Shown here one piece after another: positions 1 to 5,891 of a DNA stretch of 7,225 nt. Numbering within the stretch: the stretch's first letter is position 1; each line of letters opens with the position of its first letter. The notes under the pieces were generated by a model. It saw only the letters and a list, made by a program, of their open reading frames with translations. It searched no databases and was not told the origin of the DNA. Made by a program: the position numbers and the translations under genes. Where the stretch lies: assembly GCA_947589695.1 (NCBI GenBank), contig CANQBY010000061.1, positions 1 to 7,225 on the forward strand, in the 5' to 3' direction. This DNA is from an uncultured Bacilli bacterium. Its GTDB lineage: Bacteria > Bacillota_I > Bacilli_A > RF39 > UBA660.

Positions 1-1135
1 AAAAAGTAGTATATTGACTATTAAAAGTTGAAGATGAAGTCATTCCTTCTTCTAAAGCTCCATGATATAAAAATGGTTTCATGGTAGAACCTACTTGTCT
101 TTGGGATTGAATAGCCCTATTATATTGACTTTTCGCATAACTAACTCCCCCCGATAAGGCTATAACACCACCCGTCGTGGGATCAACTATTACACTTGCC
201 GACTGTAAATCTTTATCTTTCAAATATTTTAAAATATTTTCTTCTAATTTCTCTTGAGCTTGCATATCTAAATAAGTATAAACTTTAATACCGCCAGCTT
301 GAATTAATTTTTCTGGAATAGTTTTAATACTTCTAAGTTCACTCATAACGGCGTCTTGATAATACATAAGCATATCCAAATTTTCTTCGGATGATTTGCC
401 ATATATTTCTAATCTTTCTTTAAATAAACCTTCTAGTTCTTCTTCACTAATCATCCCATTATTAACCATTGACTTTCCCACTAATTTTGCTCTTTTAATT
501 GCTAAATCGTAATTGGCAACAGGATTATAATTTTCTGGACTATTAGGAATACCTGCAAGTATTAATGCTTCTTCTAAAGTTAAATCAATTGGTTCTTTAT
601 TAAAATAATATCTACTAGCATTCGCAATTCCAAAATTACCTTGACCATAATTAATTGTATTTAAGTAACCTTCTAATATTTCATCTTTGCTATAATGTAC
701 TTCTAATTCCAAAGTTAAAAAAGCTTCTTCAATCTTTCTTTTCCAAGTTGAATTAAAATCTAAATATATATTTTTAACATATTGTTGTGATATAGTTGAA
801 GCTCCTTGAGTTATTTTTTTATTTTTTAAATTAAGATACATCGCTTTAGCTATTCTTAAATAATCAAAACCATGATGTTTATAAAAATTTTTATCTTCCA
901 CACTTACTACAGCATTTATTAAATTATAATTAATATCTTCTAAATTTACCCATTTTCTTGTACTACTTCCCTGATATAATAAAGTATCTGTATTATCATA
1001 TATATAATATTGTCCTGCTGTTCTAAGCTCTAATTTAGGACTTAAAAAAGCATAAGTATATAAACCCATAATAATTATTATAAAAGAAACAAAACCAAAT
1101 ATAGTTACTTTTAGCATTAATCTTAATAATCTCAT
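1..1135 (-). CDS. Class A penicillin-binding protein (transglycosylase/transpeptidase), partial, C-terminus beyond left edge
   Basis: This gene encodes a bifunctional peptidoglycan synthase that polymerises lipid II and crosslinks stem peptides on the outer face of the membrane. I translated 378 codons from an ATG at 1135-1133. Residues about 8-30 are a hydrophobic membrane anchor after a short basic N-terminus. The glycosyltransferase family 51 domain follows, with EDKNFYKHHG at 80-89 (catalytic Glu80 of the EDxxFxxHxG motif), GASTISQQ at 111-118 and KDEILEGYLN at 150-159. The transpeptidase domain begins near residue 310; its SxxK motif is STMK at 350-353, with the nucleophile Ser350 encoded at 88-86. 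The window ends 25 residues later, so the SxN and KTG motifs are not visible. The start is supported by AAAGGTGAA (1149-1141) with a 5-nt spacer. It is transcribed divergently from the ATPase gene. The family call is firm; which class A paralogue it is cannot be told. Confidence 0.95.
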   Translation of the reverse strand, partial: MRLLRLMLKVTIFGFVSFIIIIMGLYTYAFLSPKLELRTAGQYYIYDNTDTLLYQGSSTRKWVNLEDINYNLINAVVSVEDKNFYKHHGFDYLRIAKAMYLNLKNKKITQGASTISQQYVKNIYLDFNSTWKRKIEEAFLTLELEVHYSKDEILEGYLNTINYGQGNFGIANASRYYFNKEPIDLTLEEALILAGIPNSPENYNPVANYDLAIKRAKLVGKSMVNNGMISEEELEGLFKERLEIYGKSSEENLDMLMYYQDAVMSELRSIKTIPEKLIQAGGIKVYTYLDMQAQEKLEENILKYLKDKDLQSASVIVDPTTGGVIALSGGVSYAKSQYNRAIQSQRQVGSTMKPFLYHGALEEGMTSSSTFNSQYTTF

Positions 1136-1174
1136 TAGTTTTCACCTTTTATTAATATGTCATAAATAAATCAA

Positions 1175-1212
1175 ATTATAACTTAATTATAAAACGACTA
1201 TATCACAATCAA
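1175..1212 (-). promoter_or_regulatory. Candidate promoter of the penicillin-binding protein gene
   Basis: On the minus strand a TATAAT (1191-1186) lies 15 bp downstream of TTGATT (1212-1207), and a second TATAAT lies at 1180-1175. The 15-bp spacing is short for sigma-A and the second -10 has no good -35, so the exact element is uncertain. The position upstream of the ribosome-binding site at 1149-1141 is right. Confidence 0.35.
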
Positions 1213-1220
1213 AAAATATT

Positions 1221-1245
1221 ATTTATGCATTTTTATTGCATAAAT
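1221..1245. repeat. Perfect 9-bp inverted repeat in the divergent intergenic region, candidate operator
   Basis: The arms ATTTATGCA (1221-1229) and TGCATAAAT (1237-1245) are perfect reverse complements separated by 7 nt. The right arm overlaps the -35 box (1236-1241) of the plus-strand promoter, and the left arm begins 9 bp upstream of the candidate -35 of the divergent gene. The arms are AT-rich and no T-run follows, so an operator fits better than a terminator. No regulator gene is visible in the window, so the binding protein is unknown. Confidence 0.5.
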
Positions 1246-1265
1246 CTACTAAAATATGTTATAAT
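1236..1265 (+). promoter_or_regulatory. Promoter of the ATPase-Toprim unit, extended -10
   Basis: TTGCAT (1236-1241) and a perfect TATAAT (1260-1265) are separated by 18 bp. The -10 is preceded by TG at 1257-1258, giving an extended -10 (TGTTATAAT). The start point would fall near 1272, exactly at the AGGAGGT motif. The -35 lies inside the inverted repeat at 1221-1245, so a protein bound there would block RNA polymerase. Confidence 0.65.
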
Positions 1266-1271
1266 TTAAGC

Positions 1272-1278
1272 AGGAGGT
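1272..1278 (+). promoter_or_regulatory. Strong Shine-Dalgarno displaced from the ATPase start codon
   Basis: AGGAGGT is a near-perfect Shine-Dalgarno, but 36 nt separate it from the ATG at 1315, where 5-10 nt is normal. No ATG, GTG or TTG lies at normal distance from it. The ATPase frame cannot be extended upstream because TAA occupies 1309-1311. The palindrome at 1283-1301 lies in the gap; folded out, it would shorten the spacing to about 17 nt. Confidence 0.5.
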
Positions 1279-1282
1279 ATAA

Positions 1283-1301
1283 AATCAATATAATATTGAT
1301 T
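1283..1301 (+). repeat. Perfect palindrome between Shine-Dalgarno and start codon of the ATPase gene
   Basis: AATCAATAT (1283-1291) and ATATTGATT (1293-1301) are exact reverse complements around one central A. As RNA the segment can fold into a 7-bp stem with a 5-nt loop. As DNA it is a symmetric protein-binding site. It also contains a TATAAT (1289-1294) that could act as an alternative -10, although no convincing -35 stands 17 bp upstream; that promoter would give a leader of only about 12-14 nt. An operator and an RNA leader hairpin are both possible. Confidence 0.55.
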
Positions 1302-1314
1302 ATAAAAATAAATT

Positions 1315-2535
1315 ATGATAAAAAATATCTATTTTGAAAATTATTATTCTTTTGAAAAAAAAGTAGAATTAAATTTAGAAGCTGATAATTATACCAAAAA
1401 GTTTCCTCACAATGTATCTAAGGAAAATACCATAAAAACCGCCGTGATATATGGACCCAATAATACCGGAAAAACAGCTTTAATCGAGGGAGCCCAAATA
1501 ATTAAAAATGTTTTATTAGATAAAGATGTAATGATAAGACATAATATTTTTACTAAAGAGGAAAATAGTAAATTTGGAATTACTTTTATATCAGAAAAAA
1601 AATGTTATAATTATGAATTTTGGATTAATGTATATAATCAAGTAACTTATGAAAAATTTAGTGTTAAAAATGATAATAAAGAAGAAATTATTTTTATAAA
1701 AGATAATATAAATAAGAAATATCGTAGTTGTGATAAAAAATTAGTTAAAATACTACCTCTCGCAGCTACTGATAATATTTTGATATACACTATAAATTCC
1801 GATAATTTTAAAGTTTTAAAAGAAGCTAAAAGAATTCTTATAACTATTGCTTCGCAAATTGAAGTCGTAGATATGAATAATATATCTAATCGTAAAACTA
1901 TTGAAATTTTAAAAAATAAAAATGAATTAATAACAAAAGTAGTTTCGTTTATTAAAAATGCTGATTTATTTTTAGAGGATTATTATTATGACGAGAAAAG
2001 TTTAATTGATATAACTTTTGCTGAAAAATTAAATAAAGAAAATAAATTAGAAAATTTGGTGGAACAAACTAAATTGATAAGTGTTTATAAAGGAATTAAA
2101 GTTCCAAGTATCTTTTTTGATTCAGTGGGAACTAAAAAAATTGTGGCTTTAGCTAGTTATCTAATTGAAGCTTTGGAATATGGTAAAATTTTATTTGTTG
2201 ATGAATTAGATAGTAGTTTACATTTTAAATTAACTAGAGCGATTATAAGTATGTTTAATAATGTTTTAAATACCAAAGCTCAATTAATATGTACTATTCA
2301 TGATACAGATTTATTAGATTGTCAAAAAATGTTTCGTAAAGAACAAATATGGTTTACGGATAAAGATAAAAATGGAGCTAAAATGTATTCCTTAAAAGAT
2401 TTTTCATATGATAAAACAGGTATTAGAGAAACAACAAATATTTTTGAAAAATATAATAAAGGATTATTAGGAGCTATACCTAAACCAAATTTAATATCAT
2501 CATTATTAGATGAGGCAGAAAATGAAGACTCATAG
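1315..2535 (+). CDS. AAA/ABC-type ATPase of an RloA/AbiLi-like defence pair
   Basis: This is a 406-residue cytosolic ATPase with the architecture of the AAA_15/AAA_21 (RloA, AbiLi, PARIS AriA-like) group. It opens with the typical MIKNIYFENYYSF strand. Walker A is GPNNTGKT at 47-54, an ABC-signature-like SVGTKKIVAL at 270-279, Walker B plus D-loop ILFVDELDSSLH at 292-303, and the switch histidine is in TIHDTDLLD at 327-335. The C-terminal stretch QIWFTDKDKNGAKMYSL (344-360), followed by YNKGLLGAIP (380-389), is characteristic of RloA-type ATPases paired with RloB-type partners. There is no long SMC-like coiled coil. It overlaps the downstream Toprim gene by 14 nt, so the products are probably made together. 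The ATG at 1315 is kept because it gives the family's usual N-terminus and a stop lies just upstream, although no Shine-Dalgarno is near. Fold and pair class are well supported; a defence role is inferred by family. Confidence 0.88.
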   Translation: MIKNIYFENYYSFEKKVELNLEADNYTKKFPHNVSKENTIKTAVIYGPNNTGKTALIEGAQIIKNVLLDKDVMIRHNIFTKEENSKFGITFISEKKCYNYEFWINVYNQVTYEKFSVKNDNKEEIIFIKDNINKKYRSCDKKLVKILPLAATDNILIYTINSDNFKVLKEAKRILITIASQIEVVDMNNISNRKTIEILKNKNELITKVVSFIKNADLFLEDYYYDEKSLIDITFAEKLNKENKLENLVEQTKLISVYKGIKVPSIFFDSVGTKKIVALASYLIEALEYGKILFVDELDSSLHFKLTRAIISMFNNVLNTKAQLICTIHDTDLLDCQKMFRKEQIWFTDKDKNGAKMYSLKDFSYDKTGIRETTNIFEKYNKGLLGAIPKPNLISSLLDEAENEDS

Positions 2536-3130
2536 TATTTGTATTTTATGTGAGGGATATGAAGAATATGAATATTTAGCCAAATTATTATCTTTAGATA
2601 TTTTTAATGATATATATTTGATTGATTTAATTAATGTCAAATCTATTAATAATTTATATCCTCGTTATATAGAAAAATATACTCAAAATTCTTATCATTT
2701 AGTATTAATTTTTTGTGATACAGATAAATCTTCATTACCAGCTTATCAAAATCTGAAAAATAATATTAATGAATTTCATAATTCTTTAGTTTCTGATAAA
2801 ATTATAATTTTTGGAAAACCATGTACAATGCAAATAATTCTTTCCCATTTTGCCAAAATAAAACTTAAAAGTCAAAGTAAAAGTATAAATAAAACAATAA
2901 TTGAGGATCTTACGAATATTAAAGATTATAAGGCTACTAGTGATCAAAGAAAAGAATTATTTAAACTTATAAAAAGAAAGAATTATGAACAAATGAAAAG
3001 TAATCTTCAAAGCATAAGTACTAATGATATTGATTTACCAAGTACCAATTTTCTTTATTTAATAAATAATCTTGAAAATTCAGATTGTAACTGGATTGAA
3101 GAAATAAATAAAATTATCGATAATGATTAA
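2522..3130 (+). CDS. Compact RloB/AbiLii-like Toprim-domain protein, putative defence effector
   Basis: This 202-residue protein is likely the effector partner of the upstream ATPase. Its N-terminus HSICILCEGYEEYEYL (4-19) matches the strand-CEG-acidic opening of RloB-type Toprim folds, with Glu11 the likely catalytic acid. LVLIFCDTDKS (60-70) supplies the DxD metal-binding pair Asp66 and Asp68. FGKPCTMQIILSHF (97-110) aligns by pattern with the NPCFExWLLLHF segment of RloB but lacks its Glu and Trp. The C-terminal half is Lys/Asn-rich with no motif I recognise. I prefer the ATG at 2522 over the in-frame ATG at 2510, because GAGG (2512-2515) stands 6 nt upstream of 2522 and residue 1 then falls close to the conserved strand. 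The 14-nt overlap with the ATPase implies coupled translation. Nuclease activity is inferred from the Toprim family; the substrate is unknown. Confidence 0.75.
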   Translation: MKTHSICILCEGYEEYEYLAKLLSLDIFNDIYLIDLINVKSINNLYPRYIEKYTQNSYHLVLIFCDTDKSSLPAYQNLKNNINEFHNSLVSDKIIIFGKPCTMQIILSHFAKIKLKSQSKSINKTIIEDLTNIKDYKATSDQRKELFKLIKRKNYEQMKSNLQSISTNDIDLPSTNFLYLINNLENSDCNWIEEINKIIDND

Positions 3131-3140
3131 TTATTTTTCC

Positions 3141-3169
3141 TTGTAAATATTTGATATCTTTAGTATAAT
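3141..3169 (+). promoter_or_regulatory. Promoter of the DUF1934-argS operon
   Basis: TTGTAA (3141-3146) and a perfect TATAAT (3164-3169) are separated by exactly 17 bp. The predicted start near 3176 leaves a short leader before GAGGAA (3182-3187) and the ATG at 3193. It begins 10 bp after the Toprim stop codon and separates housekeeping transcription from the accessory pair. Confidence 0.75.
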
Positions 3170-3192
3170 TAACACGTAAACGAGGAATTATT

Positions 3193-3546
3193 ATGAACAA
3201 AAACATAACTATATCTACTTATGAAAATAATTTACTTTTATTTAAAACCACAACTACAGCTTTATTAGAAGATAATTTCTTAAGTTATCATACTGATAAT
3301 GATACTATTAATATTAACTTAGAAAACTTTTCTTTTACTAAACATAATAATGAAAGTATTTTTAAACTAACCAATAATTTATGTACAATTACTTTAAAAG
3401 AATTAAATAAAACTTTTGAAATACCCATTAATTATTTATATTTTGATCATAATAATAATGAAATAAATCTTGAATACTTAATTGAAAGTCAAGAATATCC
3501 CTTAAAAATTCAAATTACTATAGGAAGTGATATTAATGAATTATAA
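3193..3546 (+). CDS. DUF1934 family (YwiB-like) beta-barrel protein
   Basis: This is a 117-residue soluble protein with no signal peptide or membrane segment. It is built from alternating strand-like segments; TITLKELNKTFEIPINYLYF (65-84) and INLEYLIESQEYPLKIQITI (91-110) give the lipocalin-like beta pattern of DUF1934. In Bacillus subtilis the family member ywiB lies next to argS, and here the gene overlaps argS by 11 nt, which supports the call. The molecular function of the family is not established. GAGGAA (3182-3187) sits 5 nt before the ATG. The sequence is divergent, so family assignment rests partly on synteny. Confidence 0.7.
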   Translation: MNKNITISTYENNLLLFKTTTTALLEDNFLSYHTDNDTININLENFSFTKHNNESIFKLTNNLCTITLKELNKTFEIPINYLYFDHNNNEINLEYLIESQEYPLKIQITIGSDINEL

Positions 3547-5284
3547 AATTAAATTATTAGAAGATAAAATAAAAGAAGCCCTAAATACTTTAGGTTATAT
3601 GCTAGATGAAGTAACTATTAATCCCTCAAATAGACCAGAACTTGGTGATTATCAGTTTAATGGGGTTATGCCTCTAGCTAAAAAAAATAATCAAAACCCA
3701 GTTGAAGTAGCTCATAATTTAGTTGCTATTTTAAAAACTTATCCAGAATTAAAAGATGTTTCCGTCGCTGGACCAGGATTTATTAATCTAACCTTTAGTG
3801 ATAGTTTTTTAATTGATTTTTTAAACGATTCCCTAAAAGATCTTACTATTAATTATAAGGATGAGACTATTAAGAAAACCATTTTCTTAGATTATGGTGG
3901 TCCTAATGTCGCTAAAGTCTTACATGTTGGTCACTTAAGAAGTGCTAACATTGGTGAAGCTTTAAAAAGATTATGTAACGCGATTGGTTGCAAGACGATT
4001 AGTGATGTCCATTTGGGAGACTGGGGACGCCCTATGGGCATGGTAATCTTAGAAATAAAAACTAGATATCCCGACCTTGCTTACTTTAAAGAAGATTATC
4101 ACGGGGAACCAGTTGATTTTAACCTAACTAATGATGATTTATTAGAACTCTACCCAATTGCTACTTCCAAAGCTAAAGCCGATGAAAAAATTATGGCCGA
4201 AGCCCGAGATATTAATTATGATCTTCAACATAAACATCCGGGTTATTATGCTTTATGGCAAAAAATCGTCGAAATAAGTGTAAATGAAGTTCAAAGATTA
4301 TATCAAGACTTAAATATATCTTTTGATTTATGGGAAGGCGAATCTGATAGCTTTGCTTATATGGATGAAATGCTAGAATTTTTATATTCTAAAAATATCG
4401 TAACCGAAAGTGAAGGTGCTAAAGTTATCAATATTAAAGAAGAAACTGATAATAAAGAAATGCCTCCTTTAATTCTTATTAAAAGTAATGGGGCTGTTTC
4501 TTATGAAGCCACTGATCTAGCAGCCATCTGGGAAAGAAATCATAAATTTAAACTTGATGAAATCTGGTATATGACTGATAAACGTCAAGAACTCCATTTT
4601 ACACAAGTATTCCGTGCTGCCCATCAAAGTGCCATTGTATCTCCTAATTTAAAATTTGTTTTTAATGGTTTTGGCACAATGAATGGTCCGGATGGTAAGC
4701 CTTTTAAAACCCGGGATGGTGGTGTTATGCCTCTAAGTGATTTATTAGATATGGTAACAGGAGAATGTGAAAAAAGATTAATGCCCAATATTACTACTAA
4801 TAGAGAAAAAATTGCTCGAATTATCGCGGTTGGTGCTATCAAATATGCTGATTTACTTCCTTTTAGAACAACCGACTATAATTTTGATATTGCTAAATTT
4901 ACGGATCTAAATGGTAAAACTGGTACTTATCTTTTATATTCTACTATTCGGATGAAATCTTTACTTACAAAAGCTCAGCAAGAAAATATTTCTTTTGATT
5001 ATCTAAAAGATGTTAGTAATCCTAGTGTTCGAAAAATAATTGTTGCTATGTTAGATTTAAAACGTATTATTAAACGTAGTTTTGAAAATTGTTCTTTAAA
5101 TGAAATATGCGAATACTTATATAAAATAACCAATCTTTACAATAATTTTTACAGTGAATATAAAATTCTTACAGAAGAAAATAATCTTTTAAAAACCTCT
5201 TATTTAAGCCTAACTAAAACTATCTATGATAATAATTGTTATCTCTTAAATATTTTAGGTATAAATATTCCCGAAAAAATGTAA
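3536..5284 (+). CDS. argS: Arginyl-tRNA synthetase
   Basis: ArgS is the class I aminoacyl-tRNA synthetase that ligates arginine to tRNA-Arg using ATP in the cytosol; the class requires tRNA for amino-acid activation. The 582-residue product has the usual family length. The N-terminal additional domain spans about 1-110 (GDYQFNGVMPLAK at 37-49). The catalytic core has the HIGH-type HVGH at 130-133 inside NVAKVLHVGHLRS, DVHLGDWGRPMG at 157-168, and GTMNGPDGKPFKTRDGG at 380-396 in the region of the KMSKS loop, as in other ArgRS that lack a canonical KMSKS. The C-terminal 120 residues form the DALR anticodon-binding helical domain. A GTG at 3527 would extend the frame by 3 codons, but AGGA at 3522-3525 is only 1 nt from it and 10 nt from the ATG at 3536, which is preferred. 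The start lies inside the end of the DUF1934 gene, so translation is probably coupled. Confidence 0.97.
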   Translation: MNYKIKLLEDKIKEALNTLGYMLDEVTINPSNRPELGDYQFNGVMPLAKKNNQNPVEVAHNLVAILKTYPELKDVSVAGPGFINLTFSDSFLIDFLNDSLKDLTINYKDETIKKTIFLDYGGPNVAKVLHVGHLRSANIGEALKRLCNAIGCKTISDVHLGDWGRPMGMVILEIKTRYPDLAYFKEDYHGEPVDFNLTNDDLLELYPIATSKAKADEKIMAEARDINYDLQHKHPGYYALWQKIVEISVNEVQRLYQDLNISFDLWEGESDSFAYMDEMLEFLYSKNIVTESEGAKVINIKEETDNKEMPPLILIKSNGAVSYEATDLAAIWERNHKFKLDEIWYMTDKRQELHFTQVFRAAHQSAIVSPNLKFVFNGFGTMNGPDGKPFKTRDGGVMPLSDLLDMVTGECEKRLMPNITTNREKIARIIAVGAIKYADLLPFRTTDYNFDIAKFTDLNGKTGTYLLYSTIRMKSLLTKAQQENISFDYLKDVSNPSVRKIIVAMLDLKRIIKRSFENCSLNEICEYLYKITNLYNNFYSEYKILTEENNLLKTSYLSLTKTIYDNNCYLLNILGINIPEKM

Positions 5285-5292
5285 ATTAAGAA

Positions 5293-5321
5293 TTGACAAA
5301 TATATAAATTAATATTACAAT
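5293..5321 (+). promoter_or_regulatory. Consensus sigma-A promoter of rpoE
   Basis: A perfect -35 TTGACA (5293-5298) and -10 TACAAT (5316-5321) are separated by 17 bp, placing the start near 5328 and leaving a leader of about 59 nt. A second perfect TATAAT at 5358-5363 lacks a -35 at proper distance and may be a weaker secondary -10. The promoter starts 8 nt after the argS stop, so rpoE need not depend on argS transcription. Confidence 0.8.
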
Positions 5322-5334
5322 TACACCTGTAAGT
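5319..5334. promoter_or_regulatory. Cop-box-like operator over the rpoE transcription start
   Basis: TTACA-CC-TGTAA (5321-5332) is an inverted repeat of form TACAnnTGTA, which as I recall is the core operator of BlaI/MecI/CopY-family repressors; its flanks also fit the extended RNYKACAnnTGTARNY form of the cop box. It overlaps the last base of the -10 and covers the predicted start, where a bound repressor would block transcription. No such repressor is encoded in the window, and a chance match in AT-rich DNA is possible. Confidence 0.35.
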
Positions 5335-5386
5335 CTACCTATCTTGTATAGCTGACATATAATATTAAAAACAAAGGAGATTTATT

Positions 5387-5833
5387 ATGAGATTAAATGA
5401 TCTAAGTAAAGAAGAATTAGAAGCAATGAATTATGATGACATCGCCTATATAATATTAAATGAAGAAAAAACCAAAATGAAAATAAATGAACTATTTAAA
5501 AAAGTATGTGAAGCTTTAGAATTAAACGAAAATGAATATGAAAATCATATCGCTGATTTCTTTGAACTTCTAACCACAGATAAAAGATTTATTATGTTAG
5601 AAGATGGTTCATGGGATTTAAAAGAATTACATAATCCTAAGGTTATTGTTGATGATGAAGAAGAAGACTCTATCTTATCCGAAGTTGAAGATGATGATGA
5701 CGATTTAGCTTTAGACGAAGAAGAAAACGAAGATGATATCTTCTATGATACTGACTCTGATGATGATATTCCCGATGATGACCTCGATGATCTAGTAGTA
5801 ATTGATGTCGATGAAGAAGAAGCAAACAGTTAA
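5387..5833 (+). CDS. rpoE: DNA-directed RNA polymerase delta subunit
   Basis: Delta is a small Firmicutes-specific RNA polymerase subunit that promotes release and recycling of the enzyme and changes promoter sensitivity to initiating nucleotide. The 148-residue protein has the two expected parts. Residues about 1-85 form the HARE-HTH domain (MNYDDIAYIIL at 14-24, a helical core, then DKRFIMLEDGSWDL at 65-78). Residues about 89-145 are an almost purely Asp/Glu, disordered tail, including five consecutive Asp at 102-106. AAAGGAGA (5373-5380) is 6 nt upstream of the ATG. The position between argS and prfA and the terminator after it make this a single-gene transcript with possible readthrough from argS. 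Confidence 0.95.
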   Translation: MRLNDLSKEELEAMNYDDIAYIILNEEKTKMKINELFKKVCEALELNENEYENHIADFFELLTTDKRFIMLEDGSWDLKELHNPKVIVDDEEEDSILSEVEDDDDDLALDEEENEDDIFYDTDSDDDIPDDDLDDLVVIDVDEEEANS

Positions 5834-5846
5834 TGTTTGTTTTTTT
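5819..5846 (+). terminator. Intrinsic terminator overlapping the rpoE stop codon
   Basis: CAAACA (5823-5828) pairs with TGTTTG (5834-5839) around a GTTAA loop, and the pairing can extend outward through G-U and A-U pairs into the T-run. Seven T residues (5840-5846) follow the perfect stem. The stop codon TAA (5831-5833) lies in the loop. The stem is short and AT-rich, so termination may be partial. Confidence 0.6.
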
Positions 5847-5865
5847 AAAACTTCTTTGTTATAAT
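5837..5865 (+). promoter_or_regulatory. Promoter of prfA-prmC, overlapping the rpoE terminator
   Basis: TTGTTT (5837-5842) and TATAAT (5860-5865) are separated by 17 bp, with TG at 5857-5858 giving an extended -10 identical (TGTTATAAT) to that upstream of the ATPase gene. The -35 is formed by the right arm and T-run of the rpoE terminator. The start would be near 5872, giving a leader of about 20 nt. Confidence 0.75.
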
Positions 5866-5879
5866 ATATACGTATAGAA

Positions 5880-5891
5880 AGGAACATTCCT
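5880..5891 (+). promoter_or_regulatory. prfA ribosome-binding site embedded in a short inverted repeat
   Basis: AGGAA (5880-5884), the Shine-Dalgarno core of prfA, is followed by its exact complement TTCCT (5887-5891), which abuts the ATG at 5892. In RNA, AGGA and TCCT could pair as a 4-bp stem with a 4-nt loop and partly mask the site. The stem is short, so any effect is likely weak. Confidence 0.4.

Noticed and set aside
1296..1337. Thirteen-codon TTG-started leader peptide overlapping the ATPase start
   Set aside because: It starts within the palindrome, 17 nt after AGGAGGT, too far for good initiation, and its Ile/Lys-rich sequence is what random AT-rich DNA would give.
2510..2521. Upstream ATG start for the Toprim gene
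   Set aside because: No Shine-Dalgarno sits at suitable distance before 2510, while GAGG at 2512-2515 is well placed for the ATG at 2522.
3101..3140. Possible terminator after the Toprim gene (palindrome ATTATCGATAAT at 3113-3124, then T-run at 3134-3138)
   Set aside because: The 12-bp palindrome has no loop and is separated from the T-run; the best alternative stem has only about five contiguous A-T pairs with mismatches. Too weak to call.
4624..4842. Minus-strand open frame of 72 codons inside argS
   Set aside because: It lies opposite the conserved ArgS KMSKS-region coding sequence, has no ribosome-binding site of note and no recognisable protein motif; it is a shadow frame.
5341..5363. 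Second promoter for rpoE using TATAAT at 5358-5363
   Set aside because: The -10 is perfect, but no -35 stands 16-18 bp upstream (TTGTAT at 5344 is only 8 bp away) and there is no TG extension.
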